Source of the DNA: Leptolinea sp964397625
GTDB taxonomy: Bacteria; Chloroflexota; Anaerolineae; Anaerolineales; Anaerolineaceae
DNA length: 64,000 nucleotides
NCBI GenBank assembly: GCA_964397625.1
Contig: CAYNJT010000001.1
Span: forward strand, 62,001-126,000
Reading direction: 5' to 3'
How positions within the stretch are numbered: the first letter of the stretch is position 1; the number at the start of each line of letters is the position of its first letter. Shown in pieces: positions 1 to 8,205 of this stretch. The notes beneath the pieces were generated by a model. That model made no database searches and had not been told where the DNA came from. It saw only the letters and a program-made list of their open reading frames with translations. Both the position numbers and the translations under genes were made by a program.

Positions 1-53
1 GCGAGTTGGAAGAAGAAGCAGAGAGAACCACTGCAATTCAGCAGGAGGAGTGA
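1..53 (+). CDS. C-terminal end of a gene, probably ccmC (heme exporter)
   Basis: Only the last 16 codons lie in the window. They are open in the frame starting at base 3 and end with TGA at 51-53; the tail is very acidic (ELEEEAERTT...QQEE). The fragment alone identifies nothing. The ccmC guess rests on the next gene, which begins three bases after the stop and looks like CcmD, the usual partner directly downstream of CcmC in cytochrome c maturation operons. Confidence 0.4.
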   Translation, partial: ELEEEAERTTAIQQEE

Positions 54-56
54 CCC

Positions 57-203
57 ATGGATACACCTGTCAATACATGGACGTACTTTATCGCCGGTTA
101 TAGTGTTATTCTGGGGTCGTTGTTATTGTATACGATCAGCCTGATCATCCGTTGGCGGCGTTTGCAGAAGCGAATGAAACAGGCACGAAGGAATACGAAT
201 TAA
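57..203 (+). CDS. ccmD: CcmD-like small membrane protein (heme exporter protein D)
   Basis: This 48-residue protein has a short polar start, one membrane segment at about residues 10-31 beginning YFIAGYSVI, and a strongly basic tail (RWRRLQKRMKQARR). That size, single helix, N-terminal Y-x-x-x-x-Y pattern and arginine-rich cytoplasmic tail are the signature of CcmD, which retains the heme-loaded CcmE chaperone at the CcmABC transporter during cytochrome c maturation. The ATG follows the preceding stop by three bases, and GGAGGAG lies inside the end of the upstream gene as ribosome binding site. The sequence is too short for certainty, and the rest of the operon lies before the window. Confidence 0.6.
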   Translation: MDTPVNTWTYFIAGYSVILGSLLLYTISLIIRWRRLQKRMKQARRNTN

Positions 204-228
204 TGGTTAATTCGGACTGTTTTCCGGA

Positions 229-687
229 TCATTTCTCTTTGAGCGGTTTTGAAAACGTGTACTGTGTCTTGGTGATCGCGTACCCCGATTTCTGATAAAA
301 CCGATGGGCATCTTCACGAATGATATTGGAGCGCAGACGGATTATGCTGCAATCCATTTCGCGCGCCCAGGTTTCCGCCGCTGATAAGAGCGATTTACCC
401 AATCCAAGCCGCCTGAGCTGTTTGTCTACCACCAACCCACCGATCTCTGCCACAGTACCAGATTCCAATGAGGTGTGTTTGAACACGTGGATATACCCGG
501 CAGCGGGTTGTCCGGGCAGGTCAATCACATAGATCGCCTGATCTGATGCGGAAGATATGGCAGTCATTCTGTCCCGCATTTCCTCGGTGGAACTTGGATA
601 TCCCAATTGCTCTGCCAGTGAACAGATTGAGGTCAGATCTTCGATGGTTGCCCGACGGACAACCGGTAGGTCAGTGTACCTAGTCAT
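229..687 (-). CDS. GNAT-family N-acetyltransferase
   Basis: The 152-residue protein has a single GNAT fold. The acetyl-CoA pyrophosphate-binding motif A is clear at about residues 85-104 (GLVVDKQLRRLGLGKSLL), and the end carries the usual beta-strand pattern with AHRFYQKSGY. GNAT enzymes move an acetyl group from acetyl-CoA to an amine; the substrate cannot be told here. The gene is monocistronic and converges on ccmD. It has no ribosome binding site; a TATAAT box lies 7 nt before the ATG, so the mRNA is probably leaderless. Confidence 0.8.
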   Translation of the reverse strand: MTRYTDLPVVRRATIEDLTSICSLAEQLGYPSSTEEMRDRMTAISSASDQAIYVIDLPGQPAAGYIHVFKHTSLESGTVAEIGGLVVDKQLRRLGLGKSLLSAAETWAREMDCSIIRLRSNIIREDAHRFYQKSGYAITKTQYTFSKPLKEK

Positions 688-694
688 GTGTTGA

Positions 695-700
695 ATTATA
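695..700 (-). promoter_or_regulatory. -10 box of a probable leaderless promoter for the GNAT gene
   Basis: On the minus strand TATAAT is followed by TCAACAC and then the ATG at 687. A -10 to start codon distance of 7 nt puts transcription start at or next to the A of the ATG. No Shine-Dalgarno sequence is present and no clear -35 box is seen. Confidence 0.6.
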
Positions 701-726
701 CAAATTTTCCGGCATATTCTATATCA

Positions 727-754
727 TTGACAAGCGTATTAATCGTGCTATTAT
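727..754 (+). promoter_or_regulatory. Promoter of the MFS exporter / ArsR regulator operon
   Basis: A perfect -35 TTGACA (727-732) is separated by 16 bases from TATTAT (749-754, five of six matches to TATAAT). Transcription would start inside the inverted repeat that follows, so the operon looks built for repression. Confidence 0.65.
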
Positions 755-756
755 AT

Positions 757-780
757 ATACGTAGTCAATAAACTACGTAT
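757..780. promoter_or_regulatory. Inverted repeat, probable operator of the ArsR-type regulator
   Basis: ATACGTAG (757-764) and CTACGTAT (773-780) form a perfect 8-bp inverted repeat with an 8-base spacer. It starts two bases after the -10 box, covers the likely transcription start and ends just before the ribosome binding site AGGAGA (781-786). The second gene of the operon encodes a winged-helix ArsR-type protein, so autorepression by it is the natural inference. Confidence 0.55.
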
Positions 781-790
781 AGGAGATATA

Positions 791-2026
791 ATGAATTCGG
801 TTTTTAAGAAGAAAGCGCTGTGGATTTTGGGAACTGCTGAATTGGTAAGTGGAATAGGTGACTGGATTACCATGATGGCTGTGCTGGCCATGCTGGTGTT
901 TCGGGGCGGTGGTGGGGTGATGGCCAGCAGCGGGGTTTTTCTGGCTGGACTGCTGCCCACCCTGTTTGTCAGTCCGCTGGCCGGGTGGATGGTTGACCGG
1001 ATCAACCGGAAAACATTGCTAATCGGCAGTCAATTGCTCGCCGGAGTGGTGGTTTGCGGTCTTTTCTTTACCACTCGCATTGAATTGATCTATGCCATTC
1101 TGGCTCTGGAGGCTGTGGTGCTTTCTGTTATCGCTCCCACCCGCCAGGCAGTCATCCCGGACCTCGTTTCGCGGGATGAACTTCCCAGGGCGAATGCCTT
1201 CCTTCAGCAACTGGCCGGACTGGTTAAGGTTTTCGCTCCGGTAATGGCGGGGATGGTACTTGGCGTGATGGATCCTCATACGGCCATTTTATTTGATGCC
1301 GCTTCGTTTTTCCTTGGGGCTGGAATCCTGCTATTTCTGCCTTCACTGCCGGCACGCTCGAATACACAACCTTCACAAAAATCGTCTGTGGCGGTCAGCC
1401 CGATTGTTGTCTTAAAGAATATTCCCCAACTCCAAATCCTCTTTTCGGGAGTTTTCATTGCCATTCTGGCAATTGTCGGATTTGACGTGCTGTCATCCAT
1501 CTTTACCCGCGATGTCCTGCATCAGGGAGAAAAAGTCTATGGTATGGCTATCAGTCTGGTGGGCATTGGTTCATTATTCGCCACTATGGTGGTGATGTTC
1601 CGTAAGACCGCTGGAAACCCGTGGAAAGACATTGTGATCGGATTTTTCCTGCTTACTATTATCCCGCTTACCCTGGTTATCGCACTTCAATTTCAAGACG
1701 TGCAACTGGCACAGACCTTATTATTGGCTGCCTGCCTGGTAGGCGGCATTGGGAATGGTTTGGTGCACGTGCAGATTGGAACCATCATGCAGCTACTCAC
1801 CCCGCGAGACATCCTTGGGCAGGTGGGCGGTTGGATGCAAACGGTAATGGTTTGCGGGCAATTAATTGGTCTGTTGTTGACGCCCGCGCTGGTACCAGCC
1901 ATAGTCGCCATGGATGTCTACTTCCTGGGAATGGTGATTTTGATGGGATTACTCATACTGTTCCTCTCCAGTCAAATCTTTGGTAAAAATGGATTAATTA
2001 AAGAAGAACGAATTCCGGAGCCCTAA
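791..2026 (+). CDS. MFS exporter (drug/siderophore efflux type)
   Basis: The 411-residue protein is hydrophobic throughout, with about 10-12 membrane helices. The loop between helices 2 and 3 (SPLAGWMVDRINRKTLL, about residues 58-74) is the MFS signature G-x-x-x-D-R-x-x-R. This is the MFS branch that holds many bacterial proton-driven efflux pumps, such as enterobactin-exporter-like proteins; the substrate is unknown. AGGAGA sits 4-5 bases before the ATG. The stop TAA is followed at once by the ATG of an ArsR-type regulator, so both are translated together and probably under its control. Confidence 0.82.
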   Translation: MNSVFKKKALWILGTAELVSGIGDWITMMAVLAMLVFRGGGGVMASSGVFLAGLLPTLFVSPLAGWMVDRINRKTLLIGSQLLAGVVVCGLFFTTRIELIYAILALEAVVLSVIAPTRQAVIPDLVSRDELPRANAFLQQLAGLVKVFAPVMAGMVLGVMDPHTAILFDAASFFLGAGILLFLPSLPARSNTQPSQKSSVAVSPIVVLKNIPQLQILFSGVFIAILAIVGFDVLSSIFTRDVLHQGEKVYGMAISLVGIGSLFATMVVMFRKTAGNPWKDIVIGFFLLTIIPLTLVIALQFQDVQLAQTLLLAACLVGGIGNGLVHVQIGTIMQLLTPRDILGQVGGWMQTVMVCGQLIGLLLTPALVPAIVAMDVYFLGMVILMGLLILFLSSQIFGKNGLIKEERIPEP

Positions 2027-3184
2027 ATGAAAAAAAGTCTATCGGGTGAAAAACAGCCGGATCAGTCCAATGCCGGTTGGAAAGTAGTGCAATCTATAGC
2101 CATGGAAATGGATGCCGCTCTGGCCATCGCGGGAGGGAGCTTCCTGTCCGCTGGCCTCACACCCGATACTCTCTACCTTCAACAGGCAAATTCAGAAACC
2201 TGGAAATCTGATTGGAATGATTTCTTCGGTTCAATGAACTGGTACGCCTCTATTCTTGAAACGTTATCTGTGTTGACCGGGGAGCTTGAATCTAATGATT
2301 ATTCCCGGTCAACCATGGTCATCCGGCAGACAACGCCGGAACAGGCACTGGTTCAATTGCGTAAGAAGGCCGCTGAAATGGGTATACAAGAAGAAGCGGG
2401 TCTTCCAATAGAAAAAGCCCTTTCACAGGTATACATCCGATATCGCAAAGCCTCCTTTGAAGCCATTGGATTCACCCATCCCATTGATCCGTTATATGAA
2501 ACCCGTCTGGAAAGAGAATTGCGTTTCTGTCTGGATGCGCTTTCAGGAGGAGACCTCCATGACCGTTTCTGGCACTGGTTGGATCAGTTCTACTATGGGG
2601 TTTATCAACCCTGGCGAGAAGAGCGCAAAGAATTTTTAACCAATCTGGAACAAAAGCTGATTACCGTGTTGGGGTCATCCACTGCCAGAGGAAAAGCCCC
2701 CGATCTGATGTGGTTATCCGATTTGAATCCTGCTCTACGCTATCCGGAAATTGGCGAGGCTATACGATCAGGGAAACTATTTGTAAATTTCTGGCTGGAA
2801 CCTTTTGGCTTTTCTGACACCTTCCTGCTTCTACCGGGGAAGTTCTATTTCTCATTTGCCGAACCGGGACGCATGTATGAAAACATCCTGGCACAAACGA
2901 AGAACCTCGCGCAACAAGTACAGGCACTGGCAGATCCCACCAGGCTGCTGATCTTGCGCATGATAAGGGCTTTGAGCATGACCAATACGGATATGGCAGC
3001 CTATCTGGGTCTTTCGAGGCCAACGGTCAGCATACATGCCAAAGTGCTCCGTGAAGCCGGTCTGATCCGCTCCTGGGAAGAGGGACGCATTACCCGCCAT
3101 GAAATTGACTCCGCGGAAGTGCGAAAACTCTTTGAGAACCTGTCAAGATTCCTTGATCTTCCCCCTGATACTACCGGAAGATAA
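2027..3184 (+). CDS. ArsR-type winged-helix transcriptional regulator with long N-terminal domain
   Basis: The 385-residue protein has an unrecognised domain of about 285 residues followed by an ArsR-type winged helix at about residues 290-375. The latter begins VQALADPTRLLILR, has recognition helix SRPTVSIHAKVLREAGLI and wing SWEEGRITRHEI. No cysteine-rich metal site is seen in the DNA-binding part, so the N-terminal domain may sense a small molecule. The start ATG directly abuts the stop of the MFS exporter gene (TAAATG), the usual arrangement for an efflux pump and its repressor. The inverted repeat at 757-780 is its likely target. Confidence 0.78.
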   Translation: MKKSLSGEKQPDQSNAGWKVVQSIAMEMDAALAIAGGSFLSAGLTPDTLYLQQANSETWKSDWNDFFGSMNWYASILETLSVLTGELESNDYSRSTMVIRQTTPEQALVQLRKKAAEMGIQEEAGLPIEKALSQVYIRYRKASFEAIGFTHPIDPLYETRLERELRFCLDALSGGDLHDRFWHWLDQFYYGVYQPWREERKEFLTNLEQKLITVLGSSTARGKAPDLMWLSDLNPALRYPEIGEAIRSGKLFVNFWLEPFGFSDTFLLLPGKFYFSFAEPGRMYENILAQTKNLAQQVQALADPTRLLILRMIRALSMTNTDMAAYLGLSRPTVSIHAKVLREAGLIRSWEEGRITRHEIDSAEVRKLFENLSRFLDLPPDTTGR

Positions 3185-3194
3185 TCAATACTTT

Positions 3195-3212
3195 TATGGT
3201 TAATTAACCATA
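3195..3212. repeat. Perfect 18-bp palindrome before the secreted repeat-protein gene
   Basis: TATGGTTAATTAACCATA is a perfect palindrome without spacer, ten bases after the stop of the ArsR-type gene and followed by a run of seven T (3213-3219). It could end transcription of the upstream operon, though the stem is AT-rich. It could also bind a dimeric regulator, because it ends five bases upstream of the -35 box of the next gene. Confidence 0.5.
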
Positions 3213-3217
3213 TTTTT

Positions 3218-3246
3218 TTGCAGGTTTACCATTTTCACGCTATACT
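3218..3246 (+). promoter_or_regulatory. Promoter of the secreted four-repeat protein
   Basis: TTGCAG (3218-3223) and TATACT (3241-3246) are separated by 17 bases. The leader of about 35 nt ends in the strong ribosome binding site AGGAGGAG before the ATG at 3289. Confidence 0.5.
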
Positions 3247-3288
3247 ATTCTGGTATTTGGGTATGATTCGTTGTAGGAGGAGAGACAA

Positions 3289-4863
3289 ATGATCGAAATC
3301 CAGACCAGAAAGACCTCCATTTTGCGTATGGTAACGCAGATTATCCTGGCCATTACTCTAGCGGCCGGGTTGGCGATCTGTAAAGGGTCGAGCACAAAAG
3401 CGCGCGCGATCCCCACATTCAATATTGTTTCCGTGGTGAAAGATGTATCTGTAACCATTCAGACATCCACATTCCCGGCTGACAAATTGTTTACTGTGCG
3501 CATGGGATACGGAAACACGAATGGATCCGGGGGAGTGGTGGTTGCCACAACCAACTCCGGGGCTGGCGGCGCCTTCCAGGAAACCTACCTGATCCCGGAT
3601 ATTCTAAAAGGGCAGGATGTTATCGCCCTGCGAATGGACGCTCCCGGTGGTTTTTATGCCTATAATTACTTCCGGAATGACCCCAATTTTTTGAGCCCGG
3701 CCAGCGCGATCAACCCGGTCCCGGCTGCCGGTTCTACAGCGGCCGCTACCGGCTATACAGGTATCCCGACATTCTCTATCTCGTCTGTGGTGGCTAACTC
3801 AAAAGTTACCATCAAAATGCACAACTTCCCGGCCAATCGTGATTTTACCGTGCGCATGGGTGTGTTTGGTACTCTGGCCAAGGGTGGTGAGGTGGTTGGC
3901 ACAACCAACTCAGGTGAAGGCGGCGAACTGGAAGAAACATATGAAATCCCCGCCTCATTACGAGGTGTTCCTCAAATCGCCATCCGCATGGATGCTTCCA
4001 CATATCTTTTCGCCTACAACTGGTTTTATAACAATTCCACCAACCCTGGCGGCACAGGCGGCACCGGTGGTACGGGTGGAACCGGCGGCGAGACAGCTCC
4101 GGCTGGCGGCGAAGTAGCCGCTCCAGCGCCTGCGCCGGTTGAACCCATGTATGTCGGCTTCCCCTCCTTCACAATTGGAGAAGTGGAAAAAGACAACACT
4201 GTCACCATTCTAACCAGCAACCTGCCGCTTCGTACTGAATACAAAGTCTTGATGGGACCTTACGGCTCTCTGGGTGAAAACGGTACTCTGGCCGGAGCCG
4301 GTTCGGTGGAAGATAACGGAAATATGAAACTGACGTTTAATATTCCGGCCAATTTGCGTGGCAGCACATTCATCGCGCTTCGTCTGGAAGCCTCCAATGG
4401 ATATTACGCCTATAACTGGTTCCGCAACCTGAATACCAGGGTATCTGCCGCTCCTTCAGTTCCATCAGGACCGACTCCTACGGCGGTATCCGCTTTACCT
4501 GAAGGTTCACCGGCCCCGGCATCAGAACCTCCGGCTGCCCCGGTAACCAGCCCGAATGTGACTTCTGATTACAATTCTGTCCCCTCCTTTACCATCAGTT
4601 CTGTGGTAAAAGATTCAATGGTCTCCGTTTTTGCCAAAGATTTCCCGGCTAATCAGACATTCACTGTTCGCATGGGTGCCTATGGTACAGCGGCCATAAA
4701 CGGTGTGGTGGTTTCAACCACCGATACCGGCAAAGGCGGCGATTTTACCGCCACATATTCCATTCCGGATTCATTAAAAGGCAGCGAATCGATTGCCATA
4801 CGAATGGACAGTACATCGGGTTATTATGCGTTCAACTGGTTTTATAACAGTTCATCCCGCTAA
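3289..4863 (+). CDS. Secreted protein with four beta-rich repeats
   Basis: I do not recognise a named family. The 524-residue protein begins with a basic stretch and a hydrophobic signal or anchor (about residues 14-31). Four repeats of about 88 residues follow at 41-128, 159-247, 291-378 and 431-518. Each opens with [IFV]P[TS]F-[NST]I, carries a T-V-x-M-G core and a G-x-I-A-[IL]-R-[ML] strand, and closes with the aromatic motif A[YF]N[YW]F. Linkers are rich in Gly/Thr (GGTGGTGG) or Pro/Ala/Ser, as in cell-surface proteins. Repeat 3 is the most diverged. An Ig-like or carbohydrate-binding role outside the cell is possible but not shown. Strong ribosome binding site AGGAGGAG. Confidence 0.7.
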   Translation: MIEIQTRKTSILRMVTQIILAITLAAGLAICKGSSTKARAIPTFNIVSVVKDVSVTIQTSTFPADKLFTVRMGYGNTNGSGGVVVATTNSGAGGAFQETYLIPDILKGQDVIALRMDAPGGFYAYNYFRNDPNFLSPASAINPVPAAGSTAAATGYTGIPTFSISSVVANSKVTIKMHNFPANRDFTVRMGVFGTLAKGGEVVGTTNSGEGGELEETYEIPASLRGVPQIAIRMDASTYLFAYNWFYNNSTNPGGTGGTGGTGGTGGETAPAGGEVAAPAPAPVEPMYVGFPSFTIGEVEKDNTVTILTSNLPLRTEYKVLMGPYGSLGENGTLAGAGSVEDNGNMKLTFNIPANLRGSTFIALRLEASNGYYAYNWFRNLNTRVSAAPSVPSGPTPTAVSALPEGSPAPASEPPAAPVTSPNVTSDYNSVPSFTISSVVKDSMVSVFAKDFPANQTFTVRMGAYGTAAINGVVVSTTDTGKGGDFTATYSIPDSLKGSESIAIRMDSTSGYYAFNWFYNSSSR

Positions 4864-4889
4864 TCTGCCTGAACAATACTAACCTGGGA

Positions 4890-4930
4890 CACGGGGCGAA
4901 ATTCTATACATGCGAATTTCGAACCCCGTG
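4890..4930 (+). terminator. Hairpin between the repeat-protein gene and the lipoprotein gene
   Basis: CACGGGGCGAAATT pairs with AATTTCGAACCCCGTG apart from a two-base bulge, with a loop of 11 bases. Only scattered T follow (TTCTGTGTTAT), so termination may be partial. The ATG at 4910 lies in the loop, which argues against its use as a start. Confidence 0.5.
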
Positions 4931-4963
4931 TTCTGTGTTATGGAAGAGCAGGAAGGTAACAAT

Positions 4964-5806
4964 GTGAAAAAAATCTCTTTCGCGTTTCTTTTGATCCTAT
5001 TGCTGGCAACCGGCTGTTCTACCTTACCCATCCAGATACCCGGAATAACACAACCAACGCTGGCGGCAACCCTGTCTGTACCCATAACGGTCACTCCACC
5101 ACCGGCTGTTAACGAACCTGCCGGGAAACCGAAAGCGACAGCTACACTGGCGCCAACCACACCTGTACTCCCCAAAATTGACCCGGAAAAGACAGTCTCC
5201 CTCTTCCTGGAAGGCAAAAAAACAGGCGCAAAGTTTACATTGACATCCAATCTCTTCAGCGCCGCATACGCCTCGAAGATTAATGATGATGCCGGGCTGG
5301 AAGCTATTCTGGGTCCCGTTGAAACTCTGGGTGAATATAAAGTTGGCTCTCCATCCTACTCGGCTGATTTGATGAAAGCCAGCCTGGAAATGACCATCTA
5401 TAAACCACAACCGACCAATATGCGGGTTGATCTGATCATGGAAAACAATGAATGGAAGATCGATGAGATCACCCCGATTACGACAGGCGGGGAATACCCA
5501 TCCAATCCGGAAGGTGTAGTATTGAGTTTTCTGACTGCTTACCAGGAATCTCCTGACAAAATGTCCAGTTTCCTGACCGGGGCCCGGCGCGGACAACAAC
5601 CACCCGGCGGAGCGGCCGGAATGCTGCAAATCAATGGCAGCCTGGAAGGGATGGTCGTCCAATCAGCCGCGGTCAGCCCTGAACCCCCGACAGCGTCGAT
5701 CGTTGTTATTATTCGAGCTGGCGGAAAAGACTATCCGCGAAAATTTTTCCTCACCAAAGAAGCTTCCCTTTGGGGAATTGATGCCATTGAAGTGTCCAAC
5801 GACTAG
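4964..5806 (+). CDS. Lipoprotein with NTF2-like fold, function unknown
   Basis: The 280-residue product starts at GTG 4964, preceded by GGAAGG at the right distance. This start gives a clean lipoprotein signal: KK, hydrophobic stretch, then lipobox LLATGC with the lipid-bearing Cys at about residue 17. An upstream in-frame ATG at 4910 would add 18 residues in front of the signal and lies inside a hairpin loop. A Thr/Pro/Ala-rich spacer follows, then two modules that resemble NTF2-like or DUF4878-type folds: one ending around NNEWKIDEI and a second opening GVVLSFLTAYQESPDKM. No catalytic motif is seen. It lies about 100 bases after the repeat-protein gene, so both may act at the cell surface. 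Confidence 0.65.
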   Translation: MKKISFAFLLILLLATGCSTLPIQIPGITQPTLAATLSVPITVTPPPAVNEPAGKPKATATLAPTTPVLPKIDPEKTVSLFLEGKKTGAKFTLTSNLFSAAYASKINDDAGLEAILGPVETLGEYKVGSPSYSADLMKASLEMTIYKPQPTNMRVDLIMENNEWKIDEITPITTGGEYPSNPEGVVLSFLTAYQESPDKMSSFLTGARRGQQPPGGAAGMLQINGSLEGMVVQSAAVSPEPPTASIVVIIRAGGKDYPRKFFLTKEASLWGIDAIEVSND

Positions 5807-5891
5807 AAAAATCTCCCGTCTCTAAAGGCAACAAAACCTGTTTTGTAAGTGTACCTTTATGAACGTCTTTGTCGGATTTGGATATCTCGCA

Positions 5892-5900
5892 TGGTATAAT
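5892..5900 (+). promoter_or_regulatory. Extended -10 promoter of glgP
   Basis: TGGTATAAT carries both the perfect -10 hexamer and the upstream TG of an extended -10 element. No good -35 box is placed before it. It would give a leader of about 108 nt before glgP. Confidence 0.5.
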
Positions 5901-5909
5901 GGCAACAAA

Positions 5910-5945
5910 GAGGGTAGGTAACGGTTAATTACCTGGCTTACCCTC
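5910..5945 (+). other. Stem-loop at the 5' end of the glgP leader
   Basis: GAGGGTA (5910-5916) pairs with TACCCTC (5939-5945), and GGTAA (5917-5921) with TTACC (5929-5933); TGGCT is bulged. The stem starts about 3 bases after the expected transcription start. It is followed by an AT-rich stretch without a proper T-run, so it could protect the 5' end of the mRNA or act in attenuation. Confidence 0.45.
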
Positions 5946-6015
5946 GTTATTTATTAACGCATTCGTTTTTGTTATTAACGGAATCGAACTTGCAACCCGA
6001 TTAACAGGTGGCTCT

Positions 6016-8205
6016 ATGGAGCAAAATCTTCGAGTATTACCCAATCATTTCAGTCTTCCAAGGCGTTTGGCACGGCTATCCGAGCTGGCCTATAACCTGT
6101 GGTGGACCTGGAATCCGGAAGCCCAGATGCTGTTTTCATTTATTGATAAGATGCTCTGGGAACGGCTTTCTCATAATCCCATCGCATTTCTACGGCAGGT
6201 GGAACGAGCCCGGTTGAATGCGGTTACCGGCGATCGTAATTACCTGGATTTCTATGACCGTGTTCTCCGTAATTTTGATAATTACATGAATGCCGAGAAT
6301 ACCTGGTACAAGAAAACACACCCGGATGAGATTAATAAACAAATCGCGTATTTTTCATTCGAATTCGGTCTGCATGAATCATTACCGGTATACGCGGGAG
6401 GCCTGGGAATTCTTTCCGGCGACCATTTGAAGGAAGCCAGTGACCTGGGTATGCCGCTTGTAGCGGTCGGTTTTGTGTATATCCTCGGTTACTTCGCCCA
6501 GCGTATTACGGAAGACGGCTGGCAGGAAACCCGCACCCAGGTGTTGAAACTGGATGAAATGCCGGTTATTCCCCTGTATGACGAAAACGCCCGGCCTTTG
6601 ATTGTGGAAGTGGAATTACCCAAACGTACTGTAGCCGCCCGATTATGGAAGGTGCAGGTTGGCCGAGTATCCCTCTATTTGATGGACACCAATGTGTCCA
6701 CCAACAATCCGACCGATCAACAGCTGACATCACGACTGTACACCAGCGACCTGGATGTACGTATTTCACAGGAAATTCTTCTGGGTATAGGCGGTGTGCG
6801 GGTACTACGGAAATTGAACTATTCACCGGATGTCTGGCACATGAACGAAGGGCATTCCGCCTTCCTTGTGCTGGAACGCATCCGTGAGCTGGTTGCAGGC
6901 GGAATGACATTTGATGATGCCGCGAAGATGGTGCGCAAGTCCAATGTCTTTACCACCCATACTCCGGTACCGGCGGGAAATGACACCTTCCCGTTCTGGC
7001 TGCTGGATAAGTATTTCGAACATTACTTCCCGGATCTGAAACTTACCCATGATGAATTCATCAAACTGGGCAGCAGCCCATCTGAGTGGGGTGAGCAATT
7101 CAGCATGCCGGTACTGGCACTGAAACTCTCCGATCACCGCAATGGCGTTTCGGAACTTCACGGGCAGGTATCACGTAAAATGTGGCAATTCCTGTGGCCC
7201 AAGGCCACGGAAGAAGAAGTGCCTATTACGCATATCACAAACGGCGTGCATACCGGCTCCTGGATCGCCCGCCGCATGCGCCTGTTATTCGACCGATATT
7301 TCGGGCCAGATTGGCTGCAGCATGTGGACGACCCGGAAATGTGGGCACAGATCGAAGAAATACCGGATGCCGAACTCTGGGCCATCCGGCGGCACCTCAA
7401 ACGAAAATTGGTTACCTTCGCGAATGAACGCGCGCGGCGTGCCTGGTTGAGCAATTCTGTCCACCCGGTTCAGGTGATTGCCGGAGGTGTTCTTTTGGAG
7501 CAGTATTCCCTGACCATTGGGTTCGCCCGACGCTTTGCCACCTATAAACGCGCCAACCTGATCATGCGCGACGTTGACCGGTTATTGCGCATTATCAATA
7601 ATCCATCCATGCCCGTGCAGATCATCTTTGCGGGCAAAGCGCATCCGGCAGATGAACCGGGCAAGCTTTTGATCCAGGAAGTTTACCGCATGGTTAAGAA
7701 TTCCCATGCCGGCGGCCGATTGGTTTTCCTTGAAGATTATGATATGAACGTGGCCCGCTACCTCGTGCAGGGAGTGGATGTTTGGATGAACACTCCACGC
7801 CGCCCGCTGGAAGCCAGCGGCACATCCGGCCAGAAAGCGGCAGTCAATGGTGTACTCAATTTCTCTGTGCTTGACGGCTGGTGGCGCGAAGGCTTTAATG
7901 GCCGAAATGGTTGGGCCATCGGTGATGAAGTTGACCGGCAAGATCCCAACGAGCAGGATGAAATTGACGCGGCCTCGCTGTATGACACGCTGGAAAAAGA
8001 AATCATCCCGCTGTATTATGCCAATCGTTCGGCTGATAACATGCCGAATGAATGGATCGGGAAGATCAAAGAGTCTATTCGCACCCTTGCTCCGCAATTC
8101 AGTACACGCCGCATGTTGAAAGAATATATGGAGCAGATGTATCTGCCGGGGATGAACGCGAACATGGATGAAGTTGAAGAAGTTGAGGAAAGTAGTAAGG
8201 TATGA
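6016..8205 (+). CDS. glgP: Alpha-glucan phosphorylase (GT35)
   Basis: The enzyme splits alpha-1,4-glucans such as glycogen with phosphate, giving glucose 1-phosphate. The 729-residue length fits the shorter bacterial/archaeal branch of family GT35 rather than the roughly 800-residue animal type. The N-terminus (residues 5-35, with LAYNLWWTWNPEA) is typical of that branch. Other marks are SFEFGLHESLPVYAGGLG near residue 115, MNEGHSAF near 276, and the cofactor motif EASGTSGQKA, with Lys607 the expected pyridoxal-phosphate lysine. AGGTGG lies before the ATG. The stop overlaps the start of the next gene by four bases. No other glycogen gene is near. Confidence 0.93.
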   Translation: MEQNLRVLPNHFSLPRRLARLSELAYNLWWTWNPEAQMLFSFIDKMLWERLSHNPIAFLRQVERARLNAVTGDRNYLDFYDRVLRNFDNYMNAENTWYKKTHPDEINKQIAYFSFEFGLHESLPVYAGGLGILSGDHLKEASDLGMPLVAVGFVYILGYFAQRITEDGWQETRTQVLKLDEMPVIPLYDENARPLIVEVELPKRTVAARLWKVQVGRVSLYLMDTNVSTNNPTDQQLTSRLYTSDLDVRISQEILLGIGGVRVLRKLNYSPDVWHMNEGHSAFLVLERIRELVAGGMTFDDAAKMVRKSNVFTTHTPVPAGNDTFPFWLLDKYFEHYFPDLKLTHDEFIKLGSSPSEWGEQFSMPVLALKLSDHRNGVSELHGQVSRKMWQFLWPKATEEEVPITHITNGVHTGSWIARRMRLLFDRYFGPDWLQHVDDPEMWAQIEEIPDAELWAIRRHLKRKLVTFANERARRAWLSNSVHPVQVIAGGVLLEQYSLTIGFARRFATYKRANLIMRDVDRLLRIINNPSMPVQIIFAGKAHPADEPGKLLIQEVYRMVKNSHAGGRLVFLEDYDMNVARYLVQGVDVWMNTPRRPLEASGTSGQKAAVNGVLNFSVLDGWWREGFNGRNGWAIGDEVDRQDPNEQDEIDAASLYDTLEKEIIPLYYANRSADNMPNEWIGKIKESIRTLAPQFSTRRMLKEYMEQMYLPGMNANMDEVEEVEESSKV

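Noticed and set aside
4050..4095. Short GGC/ACC-type tandem repeat as a mobile or CRISPR-like element
   Set aside because: It is the coding sequence of a Gly-Thr linker in the secreted repeat protein and keeps the reading frame.
5024..5662. 212-residue minus-strand frame in the lipoprotein gene
   Set aside because: It shadows a gene with signal peptide, lipobox and ribosome binding site, and shows no recognisable domain or start signal.
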